A model generated the notes under the pieces. It saw only the letters and a list, made by a program, of their open reading frames with translations. It was not told the origin of the DNA and searched no databases. Source: Chloroflexota bacterium (GTDB lineage Bacteria; Chloroflexota; Anaerolineae; Aggregatilineales; Ch27). Taken from it: a stretch of DNA of 64,000 nt. A program made the translations under genes and the position numbers. Location of the stretch: contig JAIOAT010000004.1 in assembly GCA_019873685.1 (NCBI GenBank), positions 62,001-126,000 on the forward strand, given 5' to 3'. Of this stretch, positions 26,784 through 36,129 are shown piece by piece. Each line of letters starts with the position of its first letter. The stretch's first letter is position 1.

Positions 26784-27287
26784 CTATCGCTTGTGGCCCG
26801 GGGGAACCGACCAGCGCGGCAGGTATGCAGCGAGCAATTCGGGCAGCGGTGGAGCCTCCGAGCTGACCCAGCACGCGGTCAGTCGGGCCAGCGGCAGGCG
26901 ATCTGCCGCCGACGCATAGGCCCAGACTTCGACACCGCGCCCGAAGTCCAGCTCGCGGAGCATCACCTGGGCGGGCTGGCCGTCGACGCCTATGCCCACC
27001 AGATCAGCGCGAGGATGCAGATTGCAGTGCGCCAGGGCGTAGTCCCAGGCTTCCCGACCCACCAGCATCGCTCCATATTCCGAAGCGAACAAACCGGGCA
27101 CAATGGAGGCTTCGCGGTGCAGGTAGGGCAGGGCGTAGCGGACAGTCAGCGGCCCGCCAGGGCGCAGCAGAACCAGTTCCGGCCAGCCGGGCGCTTCCCC
27201 CACGACCAGGAGTGTAGCCTCCGCCATGCAGTACAGGCTGGCGGAAAGTGTATCGCCGATCAGTTCTGGTGCAGGAATGCGTGACAT
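26784..27287 (-). CDS. Hypothetical protein (167 aa)
   Basis: I do not recognise this 167-residue protein. It is mixed alpha/beta, without a signal peptide or membrane segment, and has no evident catalytic motif. The region LVLLRPGGPLTVRYALPYLHRE resembles nothing I can name; YGAMLVGREAWDYALAHCNLHP follows. Frame quality, codon use and position on the same strand as the ttuB operon support a real gene. The frame is open to 27383, but ATG 27287 begins the coherent sequence. A separate ttuB promoter lies between it and ttuB, so it may be transcribed alone. Confidence 0.55.
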   Translation of the reverse strand: MSRIPAPELIGDTLSASLYCMAEATLLVVGEAPGWPELVLLRPGGPLTVRYALPYLHREASIVPGLFASEYGAMLVGREAWDYALAHCNLHPRADLVGIGVDGQPAQVMLRELDFGRGVEVWAYASAADRLPLARLTACWVSSEAPPLPELLAAYLPRWSVPPGHKR

Positions 27288-27392
27288 AACTACCAGGACA
27301 CCCCTTCGTACTACAGACGGGATGGCGGGGTACTGACGAGGAGAAGGCAGGATCACCGCGCTGTTTGCCGCCAAGGATAGCACATTCCGGGC

Positions 27393-27398
27393 TATAAT
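27393..27398 (+). promoter_or_regulatory. Probable -10 box for the histidine phosphatase gene
   Basis: A consensus TATAAT lies 48 bases before the chosen start codon. A TTGCCG at 27365-27370 is too far (22 bases) for an ideal -35. Confidence 0.4.
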
Positions 27399-27445
27399 GG
27401 GCGCGTTTTGCAGGGTGTATCTGTCGATTCCAAGGAGTGCAAGTG

Positions 27446-28117
27446 GTGAGCAGTAGCGCGGACACCATCTTAACCCTGGTGCGTCACGGGCATACTGAAT
27501 GGAATGGGCTGGGGCGTTACCAGGGTATGGCGCCGGTGCCGTTGAGCGAGCGGGGGCGGCTTCAGGCAGAACATCTGGCGCGGGCGTTAGCGTCGGGTGG
27601 CGACCTGGTGGACAGGCCGATTCAGGCTATCTACAGCAGCGATCTGCTGCGCTGCCGGCAGACAGCGGCCCCGATTGCAGCAGCGCTGGGTCTGGCCGTC
27701 CTGTTCGATCCCCGTCTGCGCGAGGCTGATTACGGGCACTGGCAGGGTCTGACACGGGAGGAAGCGGCACGCTGGGACCCCGAAGCGTATGCGGCCTACC
27801 GGGCCGATCCGGACAACGTGGCGATCCCCGGCGGCGAAAGCCACCGCATGCTGGCGAGCCGTGTCCTGGCGGTGCTGGCGGATGCACTGGGCCGCCACAG
27901 GGGGGAGCATGTCCTGCTGGTCACCCATGGCGGCCCGCTGCGGGCCATCCTGGAGCATTATGGTCTGTGGCAGGGCGGGCATCCGCCTGGCAATGCCTCG
28001 CGGACGGTGATCGCCGTATCGCCTGCTGGCGGGGCAAAGGCGCTTATGATGGGCGATGTAGCTCACCTGCCGGCGGCGCTGCAGCCGGACCAGTCCGGGA
28101 CAACTTTCATCGCGTGA
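27446..28117 (+). CDS. Histidine phosphatase family protein (phosphoglycerate mutase-like)
   Basis: This is a 223-residue protein with the RHG motif LVRHGHTEWN near the N-terminus, SDLLRCRQTA, READYGHWQG and the second catalytic His in VTHGGPLRAIL. Members of this branch remove phosphate from sugar phosphates, alpha-ribazole phosphate or other small molecules, and the substrate cannot be told here. Three GTG codons (27437, 27443, 27446) are possible. AAGGAG at 27432-27437 favours 27446 or 27443. It is a single gene with its own probable promoter. Confidence 0.88.
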   Translation: MSSSADTILTLVRHGHTEWNGLGRYQGMAPVPLSERGRLQAEHLARALASGGDLVDRPIQAIYSSDLLRCRQTAAPIAAALGLAVLFDPRLREADYGHWQGLTREEAARWDPEAYAAYRADPDNVAIPGGESHRMLASRVLAVLADALGRHRGEHVLLVTHGGPLRAILEHYGLWQGGHPPGNASRTVIAVSPAGGAKALMMGDVAHLPAALQPDQSGTTFIA

Positions 28118-28234
28118 TGGTGGTCAGAGTCGCTACGGTGGCTAACCCAGGATTGGAGTGAGATGGTATACTTTATCTATAAACGCCATCACAGGTGACC
28201 CGGGCGCATGATTGTGCATCTAAGGAGTCAGACT

Positions 28235-28288
28235 GTGATGCCTTCACAGGGCGCTTACCTGTTCAGCAGAAGGAGATTTCGGTTGTGA
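28235..28288 (+). other. Possible 17-codon leader ORF before mdh
   Basis: A short frame starting GTG-ATG, 7 bases after an AAGGAG box (28222-28227), ends in a TGA that overlaps the mdh GTG start (GTGA). mdh also has its own AAGGAG. It could be a leader peptide that couples translation, or chance. Confidence 0.25.
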
Positions 28289-29271
28289 AGAACCCGATTC
28301 GTGTAGCCGTCACCGGTGGCGCTGGCCAGATCGCCTATAGCCTGTTGTTCCGGATCGCTTCCGGGGAGACCTTTGGCCCCGACCAGCCGGTTATCCTGCA
28401 GATCATCGAAATCCCGGAAGCGATGGGAGCGCTCAAAGGCGTCCGGATGGAACTGGACGATTGTGCTTTCCCCCTGTTACAGGATGTCATTGTGACTGAC
28501 GATCCGAAAGTTGGCTTTAAAGATGCGAACTGGGCGCTGCTCACCGGCGGCAAGCCGCGCACAGCGGGAATGAACCGCGCTGACCTGATCTCAGCGAACG
28601 GCCGGATTTTTGTGGAACAGGGCCGCGCCATCAATGACTACGCGGCGCGCGACATCCGTGTGCTGGTGGTGGCTAACCCGTGCAACACCAACGCGCTGGT
28701 GGCTCACCGCAATGCGCCGGATATCCCTGCTGACCGCTGGTTTGCCATGACCCGCCTGGATGAGAACCGCGCCAAAGCTCAGATTGCTGCCAGAGCGGGT
28801 GTTTCCGTTGGCGCGGTGACCAACATGGCGGTGTGGGGCAACCACAGCGATACCCAGTTCCCCAATTTCGAAATGGCGCGTGTAAACGGACGTCCGCTGC
28901 TGGAAGTCCTCCCTGACCGGCAGTGGCTGGAAAATGATTTTCTGAAGATAAACCAGCAGCGCGGTAAGGCGATCATTGACGCGCGGGGCAAGAGCAGTGC
29001 CGCCAGCGCTGCTAACGCCGCGATCGACACCGTCCATAGCCTGCTGCGTCCCACGCCGGCGGGCGACTGGTTCAGCGCAGCGGTTGTCTCCGATGGCAGC
29101 TATGGCGTCCCGGCGGGGCTGGTATTCTCGTACCCGTTGCGTTCCCGGGGCGGCGGTGAGTACGAGATCGTCCAGGGGCTGGAACTGAGTGACTATGCCC
29201 GGCAGAAGCTACAGCTCTCTTGGCAGGAACTGCTTGAGGAAAAGGCGGCGGTGGCCGACCTGATCGGCTAG
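28285..29271 (+). CDS. mdh: Malate dehydrogenase (cytosolic-type)
   Basis: This is a 328-residue NAD-dependent malate dehydrogenase of the Lys/Arg-rich cytosolic subgroup (TIGR01759-like). It has the nucleotide-binding [60 protein letters not shown] and the catalytic His in [10 protein letters not shown]. It interconverts malate and oxaloacetate in the TCA cycle. GTG 28285 is chosen because AAGGAG lies 9 bases upstream and the conserved N-terminus begins at once. A TATACT box at 28167-28172 may be the -10 of its promoter, but no good -35 is seen. It is followed by a strong terminator. Confidence 0.95.
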   Translation: MKNPIRVAVTGGAGQIAYSLLFRIASGETFGPDQPVILQIIEIPEAMGALKGVRMELDDCAFPLLQDVIVTDDPKVGFKDANWALLTGGKPRTAGMNRADLISANGRIFVEQGRAINDYAARDIRVLVVANPCNTNALVAHRNAPDIPADRWFAMTRLDENRAKAQIAARAGVSVGAVTNMAVWGNHSDTQFPNFEMARVNGRPLLEVLPDRQWLENDFLKINQQRGKAIIDARGKSSAASAANAAIDTVHSLLRPTPAGDWFSAAVVSDGSYGVPAGLVFSYPLRSRGGGEYEIVQGLELSDYARQKLQLSWQELLEEKAAVADLIG

Positions 29272-29328
29272 CGGAGGCTGCCCTGGGGAGGATTCACTCC
29301 CCGGCGAGCAGGCGGATTGTGCTATCAT

Positions 29329-29364
29329 AGGGAGCGTTCGCGGTTGCGCGACGCTCCCTGTTTT
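29329..29364 (+). terminator. Intrinsic terminator after mdh
   Basis: AGGGAGCGT (29329-29337) pairs with ACGCTCCCT (29351-29359), extended inside by CGCG/CGCG with a single bulge, followed by GTTTTT. It begins 58 bp after the mdh stop. It lies close to the next gene and just after an extended -10-like TGCTATCAT (29320-29328), so it could also act as an attenuator. Confidence 0.75.
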
Positions 29365-29397
29365 TGCCAGGAATCTCTTGAAGAAGGAGTGCGCCTG

Positions 29398-30402
29398 TTG
29401 ACCCGGCGTGTCATTGATCTGACTGGCGGCGTGGCGATGGTCGTGACCGACCTGCACGGCAACGGTGAAGCGTATGAAGCGTATCGAGATCGGTTTCTGG
29501 CCCTCCGGGCTGCCGGTCAGGTAGAACAGCTAATTCTGTGCGGCGATCTGATCCATAACAACGTCTCGGCGCGCCCTGATCGCAGCCTGGAGATGCTTCT
29601 GGACGTGATGCGCCTGCAGGAGGCTTATGGGGCTGAGAAAGTGATCCTGTTGCTGGGCAACCATGAGTTGCCCCACCTGTACAGCCTGACGCTCAGCCGG
29701 GGAGAGGTAGACTACACGCCGGGGTTTGAGGCGGCGCTGAGCGCGGCAGGGGCTGCCGTTCGCGAGCAGGTGATGGCGTTTCTGGATCGGTTGCCGTTTG
29801 TAGTGCGTACGGCGGCAGGAGTCCTGATCAATCACTGCGGGGCGTCTCCGCTGGCGGCCATGCCCGGCAACCGCGACCGGCTGATCGCATTCGATCACCG
29901 GGCCTTGCTGGATCGCGTGGACCGGGTACTGGCGACGCAGGATCTGGCTGCGTTGCGGGACTACTATGAGGAGACTACCGGCAAATCGTACGACGAAGCG
30001 GCCCGCTACTACCTGGCGGTCAGCGGCCCTGACGATCCCCGCTACAATCATCTGTTACGCAGCCTGGTACTTAACCGCTCCGATTCCAGCTTTGATCTGC
30101 TGTGGGACACCTTCTTCACCCGCAATGAGCGCGAGCATGGTGACGAGGCCTACGGCTACATGCTGACGCAATACCTGCGGGTGTGGTCAGATGGCGCGCC
30201 CGCGCCGCAGCGGTTCCTGGTCAGCGGCCATATTCCGGTGGCTGGAGGATACACCATCGTGTGCGGGCAGCAACTGCGGCTGGCCAGTCACGCCCACGCT
30301 AACCCGCCCGGGGCGGGCCTGTACCTGCGTCTGGATTGCGCCAGGCCGATCGATAGCATGGACGCACTGGTGGCCGGGCTGCAAAGTGCGTTTGCCCTAT
30401 GA
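29398..30402 (+). CDS. Metallophosphoesterase (calcineurin-like)
   Basis: This is a 334-residue protein with the metallophosphoesterase motifs in order: VTDLHGN, LILCGDLI, LLLGNHELP, and VSGHIPV near the C-terminus. A dinuclear metal centre is therefore expected. The substrate is unknown; similarity to PPP-type phosphatases is suggested by the GNHE spacing. TTG 29398 lies 8 bases after AAGGAG and is the preferred start. GTG 29389 would overlap that box. The stop overlaps the start of larA by 4 bp (ATGA), so the two are translationally coupled. Confidence 0.85.
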   Translation: MTRRVIDLTGGVAMVVTDLHGNGEAYEAYRDRFLALRAAGQVEQLILCGDLIHNNVSARPDRSLEMLLDVMRLQEAYGAEKVILLLGNHELPHLYSLTLSRGEVDYTPGFEAALSAAGAAVREQVMAFLDRLPFVVRTAAGVLINHCGASPLAAMPGNRDRLIAFDHRALLDRVDRVLATQDLAALRDYYEETTGKSYDEAARYYLAVSGPDDPRYNHLLRSLVLNRSDSSFDLLWDTFFTRNEREHGDEAYGYMLTQYLRVWSDGAPAPQRFLVSGHIPVAGGYTIVCGQQLRLASHAHANPPGAGLYLRLDCARPIDSMDALVAGLQSAFAL

Positions 30403-31670
30403 TCTCACCCCGTTTGGAGGTCCCTTTTGGCCGTGGCTCGCTGTCCATCCAGCCGCCGGAGGGGTGGGCGGTGGAGGTGGCGGATGGGGCGGGCCGTCAG
30501 GCCGGAGCACCGCCGCAGCCCGTGGCGCCGCCCGCAATGTTCGACGCGCTGGTCCGCCGGGCGCGGCAGGTGATCATCGTCTTCACTGACGCTACGCGGC
30601 CAGGTCCTGACCGGGTACTGGCAGAACACGCGCTGGCCGATCTACAGGCAGCGGGCTTTCCGCTGGAGCGGGTATCTTTTCTCTGCGCGACGGGGATGCA
30701 CCGGGCCAGCACACTGGCGGAAAAGCGTGACAAACTGGGTGAGGCGATCCTCGCCAGGCATGAGGTGGTCGATCATCACCCTGCTGATGCTGTAAGCATC
30801 GGGCAAATCGAGGATATTCCGGTGCAGGTCAACCACCGCTTGACCGCGCCGGGGACGCTGACGATTGCGCTGGGTGTGGTGGAGCCGCACCAGTTCGCTG
30901 GCTATTCCGGTGGGGCCAAGACGGTGGTGATCGGCTGTGGCGGGGTGGAAACCATCGCCGCGACGCATGGGCCGCGCTTTCTGGGGCGGGATGGGGTGTG
31001 CCTGGGGCAGGTGGCTGGCAACCCGTTTCAGGCTTTCGTCCGGCAGGCCGGACGTCTGACCGGGCCGCAGTGGGTCTACAACGTCGTTCTGGATCAGAAC
31101 TACCGGGTGGTGAGCCAGTTGAGTGGGCCGCCTGACGCCGTGCACGATGCGCTGGTCGAGCAGGCGCGGCGGCTGTACGAAATGCCGGTGCAGGCGCCAT
31201 ACGATGTGGTACTGGCCGGTGTGGGCGCTCCCAAGGACGCCAACCTCTATCAGGCGTCGCGGGCGGCGACTTACCTGGGTCTGAGCGCCCGGCCAGTCAT
31301 CCGACCCGGTGGGGTGATCATCCTGCCTGCGCCCATCCCGGAGGGGGCAGGCCAGGGTCCAGGCGAGCAGAATTTCATCGCGGCGCTGCGGGGATATCCC
31401 AATCTGGGCGATATGGCAGCCCGCATGGAGACCTATGGCTGCCAGCCGGGCGAGCAGCGGGCCTACCTGATCGCCCGGCTCCTGCGGCGATACCGCGTGA
31501 TTGTGGTGGGCGCGGAGCATCCCGATGTGGTCAGGGATGCACATCTGGCACCGGTGCCGACAATGGACGAGGCTTTTGCCCTGGCGCGGGTGTGGTGCGG
31601 TGTGCGTCAGGCTGCACCCCGGCTGTTGATCGTTCCGCAAGCCTTGCAGACGATCCCGGTTCCTGCTTAA
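30399..31670 (+). CDS. larA: LarA-family nickel-dependent (lactate) racemase/epimerase
   Basis: This is a 423-residue LarA homologue. It has TDATRPGP, the catalytic-His region ATGMHR, and VEPHQFAGYSGGAK with the second His and the Lys that binds the nickel-pincer cofactor. LarA enzymes racemise or epimerise alpha-hydroxy acids, and most members act on substrates other than lactate. The cofactor genes larB, larC and larE are not in this window and must be elsewhere if the protein is active. The C-terminal 30 residues replace the usual ending with a short Pro-containing tail. The ATGA overlap with the phosphoesterase suggests a shared pathway. The 3' end overlaps fmt (opposite strand) by 4 bp. 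Confidence 0.85.
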   Translation: MISPRLEVPFGRGSLSIQPPEGWAVEVADGAGRQAGAPPQPVAPPAMFDALVRRARQVIIVFTDATRPGPDRVLAEHALADLQAAGFPLERVSFLCATGMHRASTLAEKRDKLGEAILARHEVVDHHPADAVSIGQIEDIPVQVNHRLTAPGTLTIALGVVEPHQFAGYSGGAKTVVIGCGGVETIAATHGPRFLGRDGVCLGQVAGNPFQAFVRQAGRLTGPQWVYNVVLDQNYRVVSQLSGPPDAVHDALVEQARRLYEMPVQAPYDVVLAGVGAPKDANLYQASRAATYLGLSARPVIRPGGVIILPAPIPEGAGQGPGEQNFIAALRGYPNLGDMAARMETYGCQPGEQRAYLIARLLRRYRVIVVGAEHPDVVRDAHLAPVPTMDEAFALARVWCGVRQAAPRLLIVPQALQTIPVPA

Positions 31671-32599
31671 CCCAGACGCGCGCCGAGGATGGCGCTGTTG
31701 CCGCGCAGGAAATCTGCTGCGCTGACCGCTTTCCTCCCCGCTAGCTGGACTGTTTCCGGTATGTACAGTCCGTCGCCTGTGCCGATAGCGAATCCTTCCC
31801 CGCGGGGGATGACGCGCCCCGGCTCGGCATGGCCCGCTGCCGGGTGGCCGGCGACGATCTTGAGCAGCTGGTCGTTCCAGTGAGTGAAAGTTCCTGGCCA
31901 GGGGGTGAAAGCGCGCACCAGCCGATCGATGGCTACCGCGCTCTGCTGCCAGTCGATCGCGCCGTCGTCTTTGCGGATTTGCCCGGCATAGGTGATCAGC
32001 GCCGGATCATCTGGTTGCGGCCTGGGTTTGAGCGTCCCGGCCAGGTAAGGGGGCAGGGTTTCCAGCAGCAGTTCCCCGCCAAGCGCGGCCAGCCGGTCAT
32101 GCAGGCTCTGGCCGGTTTCCCGCGGGCCGATCGGGATGGCTCGCTGGGCCAGAATCGGGCCGGTATCCAGCCCGGCGTCCATGCGCATAATGGTGATGCC
32201 GGTTTCCGTGTCTCCAGCGCGGATAGCGGCCTGGATCGGCGCTGCGCCCCGCCAGCGGGGCAGTAGCGAGGCATGGACGTTGATGCAGCCATAGGGAGGA
32301 AGATCGAGCACATTCTGGCGCAGGATTTGCCCGAAAGCCGCCACGACAATCAGATCAGGCTGCCAGGCTGCCAGGTGAGCGAAAGCTTCAGGGGTGCGCA
32401 GGGTGGAGGGCTGAAAGACCGGCAGTCCCGCCGCCTGCGCTACCAGTTTGACCGGGGAAGGGCGCAGGTCCTGACCGCGACCGGCGGGGCGATCGGGCTG
32501 GGTGACCACGCCCACTACCTCGAAGTCTGGCGCCTGGATCAGGGTGCGGAGCGCAGGCACGGCAAAGTCCGGCGTACCCATAAAGACGACACGGGTCAT
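31667..32599 (-). CDS. fmt: Methionyl-tRNA formyltransferase
   Basis: This is a 310-residue Fmt. The N-terminal formyltransferase domain has VVFMGTPDFAVPAL, CINVHASLLPRWRGAAPI (catalytic Asn and His) and a TGITIMRMDAGLDTG loop. The C-terminal OB-like domain runs from about 205. It formylates Met-tRNAi using 10-formyl-THF. ATG 32599 is preceded by GGAGG. It is alone on this strand, divergent from recJ and convergent with larA. Confidence 0.95.
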   Translation of the reverse strand: MTRVVFMGTPDFAVPALRTLIQAPDFEVVGVVTQPDRPAGRGQDLRPSPVKLVAQAAGLPVFQPSTLRTPEAFAHLAAWQPDLIVVAAFGQILRQNVLDLPPYGCINVHASLLPRWRGAAPIQAAIRAGDTETGITIMRMDAGLDTGPILAQRAIPIGPRETGQSLHDRLAALGGELLLETLPPYLAGTLKPRPQPDDPALITYAGQIRKDDGAIDWQQSAVAIDRLVRAFTPWPGTFTHWNDQLLKIVAGHPAAGHAEPGRVIPRGEGFAIGTGDGLYIPETVQLAGRKAVSAADFLRGNSAILGARLG

Positions 32600-32667
32600 C
32601 GGCGTTCCTCCACGAGCAGCGGTCGGTGCGCCTGTATCGTAGCGTAGCAGGGGATAGGCGGCAAGGT

Positions 32668-32696
32668 TTGTACGACAGTGGCGGACGTGTTACTCT
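32668..32696 (+). promoter_or_regulatory. Putative recJ promoter
   Basis: TTGTAC (32668-32673), 17-base spacer, TACTCT (32691-32696), about 30 bp before the recJ start. Confidence 0.4.
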
Positions 32697-32726
32697 AATC
32701 TCCGTGTTCTCATGACTGGAGCAGGC

Positions 32727-34454
32727 ATGATCGGTTCTGTGATGAACCAGACCCAGGCCAAACGCTGGCGAATCTCGCCGGTGATCCCTCCTTCGGTGCA
32801 ACGCCAGCTGACCGAGTTCCATCCGGTGGTGGCGCAGGTGCTCTACAACCGGGGGATCAACACGGCGGCGGAGGCGCGGCTATTCTTGGAGGATGGGACG
32901 CTGGACGCCAACCCATTTGATCTGGCCGACATGAACAAGGCGGTGGCCCGCATCCGGCAGGCCATCCGTAATCAGGAGCCGATCGCTGTTTACGGTGATT
33001 TTGACACCGATGGCGTGACGGCGACGGCGTTGCTGGTGCAGACTCTGCGCGCCCTGGGGGCGATCGTTGAGCCGTACATCCCGCATCGCGTGGAGGAAGG
33101 CTACGGGCTGAACACGACGGCTCTGAGCATGCTGGCGCAGGATGGCTTCCGCCTGGTGATTACCGTCGACTGCGGCATCCGCGATCTGGATGCGGTGGCG
33201 GATAGCGTCTCCCTGGGGCTGGACATGATCGTGACCGATCATCATTCGGTTGGGCCGATCCTGCCTGCTGCGCTGGCGGTTATCGATCCCAAGCGGGAAG
33301 ACTGCCGGTTTCCGGAGAAGATGCTGGCCGGGGTGGGGGTGGCGTATTTTCTGGCGGATGCGTTGCTGCGGGTCGCCCACCGGCTGAACGAGCCAGTTGC
33401 TCTGGACTCCGAAGACCTGCTGGACCTGGTAGCGATTGGCACGGTGGCCGACCTGGTGCCGCTGGATCGCCCGCTGAACCGGGCGCTGGTGCGGCGCGGG
33501 TTGAAGGTGCTCAACACCGCCCGGCGCCCCGGTCTGTACGCGCTGATTGAGGCGGCGGGTTTGCGTCCCGGTCAGGTGAACTCTACCAGCATCGGCTTTG
33601 CGCTGGGGCCGCGCCTGAACGCTGCTGGCCGGCTGGAAAGCGCCAGCCAGGCCTGCGAACTGCTGATCACGCATGATCTGAGCGAGGCGGTAACGCTGGC
33701 GGCGGAGTTGAACGCGCTGAACATACGCCGCCAGGATGAGACTCGCCTGGCTCAGATCAAGGTCCGTGAACTGGCGTTGACAGAACTGGAAGGCGACCTG
33801 CCGCTGATTTTTGCCGCGGATCGGTCGTTTCCGTCAGGACTGGTCGGGCTGGTGGCGGGGCGGCTGGCCGAGGAGTTCTACCGTCCGGCGGTGGTCATTG
33901 AGGTGGGCGAAGAGGAATGCCGGGGTTCGTGCCGCAGCATTCCGGAGTTTGACATTGTGCGGGCGCTGGATGAGTGCGCGGATCTGCTGATCCGGCATGG
34001 CGGCCATTCCCAGGCAGCGGGCTTTTCTGTCCGCCGGGAGAATCTGTTTGACCTCAAGGATCGGTTGTTTCACCTGGCGGAACAGCAGTTGCGCGGGCAG
34101 GAATTGCGCCCGGCCCTGATGATCGACGCTGAGGTGCCGCTGGAGCAGATCACGCTGGAGCTAGCCCAGGCGCTCAGCGATCTGGAGCCGTTCGGGCACC
34201 GCAATCCCCAGCCGCTGCTGATGACGAGCAACCTGCAGGTGCTAGATGCACGCCGGGTGGGCAAAGATGGCGCACATCTCAAACTGACGCTCGGCGAGCT
34301 GGGCTTCCGGATTGACGCAATTGCCTTTCGTAGCGGCGAGCAGATGGACAACCTGCCCCGGCGGGTCGATGTGGCTTACCATCTTGAGGTGAATGAATGG
34401 AACGGGCGTCTGAAACCGCAGTTGAATGTGCGGGATATTCGACCGGCGAATTAA
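32727..34454 (+). CDS. recJ: Single-stranded-DNA-specific exonuclease RecJ
   Basis: This is a 575-residue RecJ. It has the DHH-family motifs YGDFDTDGVTATAL (I), TVDCGI (II), VTDHHSVG (III) and the DHHA1 motif RHGGHSQAAG, followed by an OB-like C-terminal region (HRNPQPLLMT). It degrades ssDNA 5' to 3' in recombination and mismatch repair; mutS lies 2 kb away. ATG 32727 has GGAG 5 bases upstream. ATG 32712 is an alternative adding 5 residues. Confidence 0.94.
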   Translation: MIGSVMNQTQAKRWRISPVIPPSVQRQLTEFHPVVAQVLYNRGINTAAEARLFLEDGTLDANPFDLADMNKAVARIRQAIRNQEPIAVYGDFDTDGVTATALLVQTLRALGAIVEPYIPHRVEEGYGLNTTALSMLAQDGFRLVITVDCGIRDLDAVADSVSLGLDMIVTDHHSVGPILPAALAVIDPKREDCRFPEKMLAGVGVAYFLADALLRVAHRLNEPVALDSEDLLDLVAIGTVADLVPLDRPLNRALVRRGLKVLNTARRPGLYALIEAAGLRPGQVNSTSIGFALGPRLNAAGRLESASQACELLITHDLSEAVTLAAELNALNIRRQDETRLAQIKVRELALTELEGDLPLIFAADRSFPSGLVGLVAGRLAEEFYRPAVVIEVGEEECRGSCRSIPEFDIVRALDECADLLIRHGGHSQAAGFSVRRENLFDLKDRLFHLAEQQLRGQELRPALMIDAEVPLEQITLELAQALSDLEPFGHRNPQPLLMTSNLQVLDARRVGKDGAHLKLTLGELGFRIDAIAFRSGEQMDNLPRRVDVAYHLEVNEWNGRLKPQLNVRDIRPAN

Positions 34455-34496
34455 TGGGTTCGGCGCGGAATGTGACGAGTGAGAGTGTAGAAGACG

Positions 34497-35555
34497 ATGA
34501 AGAAGCTTGCATGGCAGCAGACTTTCAGGCGAATCATGGTGACCAGCGCAGCGACGCTTGCCAGCGGAGTGGCGGCAGAAAGTGAACCGTCCCCCAGCGC
34601 CGCCAGGGAGAAGAAGCCGCTCAAGTTCTCTTATGGCGGGCAGGCGGTGATGGAAGGGGTGATGATGCGCGGAGCGCATAGCGTTGCTGTGGCCGTCCGC
34701 AATCCTAAAGGCGAGATCGTTGTTCATGAGCAGCCGGTCAACGCGGCGCTGTATCGTGGGCCGATCAGCCGTATTCCGTTTCTACGGGGCATGACGCTGC
34801 TGTGGGATGCGTTGGGGCTGGGGACACGAGCGCTGATGTGGTCGGCGGATGTTGCTCTGGGCGAAGAGGAAAACGTGAGCTTCAGCGGCCCGCTTGGCAT
34901 CGGGACGGTGCTCTTTGCCCTTGTCTTCGGGATCGGGCTGTTTTTCCTGTTGCCGGCGGCAGCGGCGGGCGGCGTGGAAAAGGTGCTTGGTCTGGAACAC
35001 AACGAACTGCTGACCAATGTTGTGGAGGGAGTGATCCGTCTGCTCCTGATCATTGGCTACATCTGGGCCATTGGCCGGATGCCCGATGTCGCCCGCATCT
35101 TTCAATATCATGGCGCCGAACACAAGACGATTAACGCCTACGAAGCGGGTGCGCCGCTGACGCCGGAGAGTGTGGCCCGCTTCCCGCTGGAGCATCCGCG
35201 TTGCGGGACGGGGTTCCTGCTGGTGGTAGCAGTGATCAGTGTGCTGGTCTTTTCTCTACTGGGGCGCCCGCCGCTGGTCTGGCTGCTGCTCTCCCGCGTG
35301 TTGCTGATTCCGGTAATCGCGGGCATCGCCTATGAGTACATCAAGTTCACCGCCGCGCGGATGAACCGGCCCTGGATCCGGGCGCTGGTCGCGCCCAGCC
35401 TGGCGCTGCAAAAGCTGACGACCAACGAACCGACGCCGGATATGCTGGAAGTCAGTATCCTGGCGTTGCAGCGCGTGCTGGCGGCGGAGCAGGCGCATCA
35501 ACCCGGCGCGGCGGTCGAGCCTGAGGCGGAGGAAGTTGCGGCTGTAGCGCGGTAG
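34497..35555 (+). CDS. DUF1385 (YqhQ-like) membrane protein
   Basis: This is a 352-residue DUF1385 protein. The signature YGGQAVMEGVMMRG lies near residue 45 and FQYHGAEHKTI near 205, with four or so membrane helices between and after them. The family is widespread and often near prmC/prfA in Firmicutes. YqhQ is a membrane protein of poorly known function. The first 40 residues are a Ser/Ala-rich extension, and a start at a later codon is possible. It is 42 bp after recJ on the same strand and ends at a strong hairpin. Confidence 0.9.
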   Translation: MKKLAWQQTFRRIMVTSAATLASGVAAESEPSPSAAREKKPLKFSYGGQAVMEGVMMRGAHSVAVAVRNPKGEIVVHEQPVNAALYRGPISRIPFLRGMTLLWDALGLGTRALMWSADVALGEEENVSFSGPLGIGTVLFALVFGIGLFFLLPAAAAGGVEKVLGLEHNELLTNVVEGVIRLLLIIGYIWAIGRMPDVARIFQYHGAEHKTINAYEAGAPLTPESVARFPLEHPRCGTGFLLVVAVISVLVFSLLGRPPLVWLLLSRVLLIPVIAGIAYEYIKFTAARMNRPWIRALVAPSLALQKLTTNEPTPDMLEVSILALQRVLAAEQAHQPGAAVEPEAEEVAAVAR

Positions 35556-35574
35556 ATAGCTATAGCCGACTGGG

Positions 35575-35611
35575 GCAACGGGAGCGAGACGCTGCTGCTC
35601 GCTCCCGTTGC
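35575..35611. terminator. Bidirectional hairpin between convergent genes
   Basis: Perfect 14-bp stem: 35575-35588 pairs with 35598-35611 (outer GCAACG, inner GCGAG) around a 9-base loop, placed between the DUF1385 and DUF3795 genes, which point at each other. The T-tract is weak on both strands. Confidence 0.7.
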
Positions 35612-35625
35612 GTTCTCAGCCAGTG

Positions 35626-36078
35626 TCAGTCGTAGCGGATGTCGCAGTAGGCGAAGCCTGTGGCTGCGCGCGCTTCCTGATAGGCGATCCAGGCGTGCAG
35701 GCCAAGGTCTTTCAGCTGCAAGCCGTCAGCGATCAGGGTCGGGTAGCGGGCGGCCAGGGTGTGGATAGGCTCGCAGGGGTAATCCTCGCACAGCGGGCAG
35801 ATGGTGATCCCGCGCTCGACGGCACAGCGGCGGATCGCGCAATCAGGGTCGCCGCAGGCACCGCTACGACAGCCCTGGCACTGCCGATCTTCATCAGCCA
35901 GGTCGGTCAGAAACTGCCAGAAGACCTCAAAGTCAGGGATCGCTTTGCCCCAGAACGGATACCCTTCCCGATCCATGGACTCGCGCAGGCGCTGTGCCTG
36001 GCGGGGGATGCGTCCGCACTGGGCGCATAGCCGGCAGTACAGCCCGCAATACGTGACAAGCTTCAGGTCATCATCCAT
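35626..36078 (-). CDS. DUF3795 cysteine-rich protein
   Basis: This is a 150-residue protein with the DUF3795 cysteine pattern: YCGLYCRLCAQC at the N-terminus, QCQGCRSGAC, then CAIRRCAVERG and CPLCEDYPC. About 14 Cys suggest zinc or Fe-S binding. The family is of unknown function. It follows mutS and fmdB on the same strand, 51 bp after fmdB, and is probably in their operon. Confidence 0.85.
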   Translation of the reverse strand: MDDDLKLVTYCGLYCRLCAQCGRIPRQAQRLRESMDREGYPFWGKAIPDFEVFWQFLTDLADEDRQCQGCRSGACGDPDCAIRRCAVERGITICPLCEDYPCEPIHTLAARYPTLIADGLQLKDLGLHAWIAYQEARAATGFAYCDIRYD

Positions 36079-36129
36079 CGCCGGTCCCCTGTTCGCGTCC
36101 GCAGATGCTGCCGGGAAGCCGCGCGTGCA

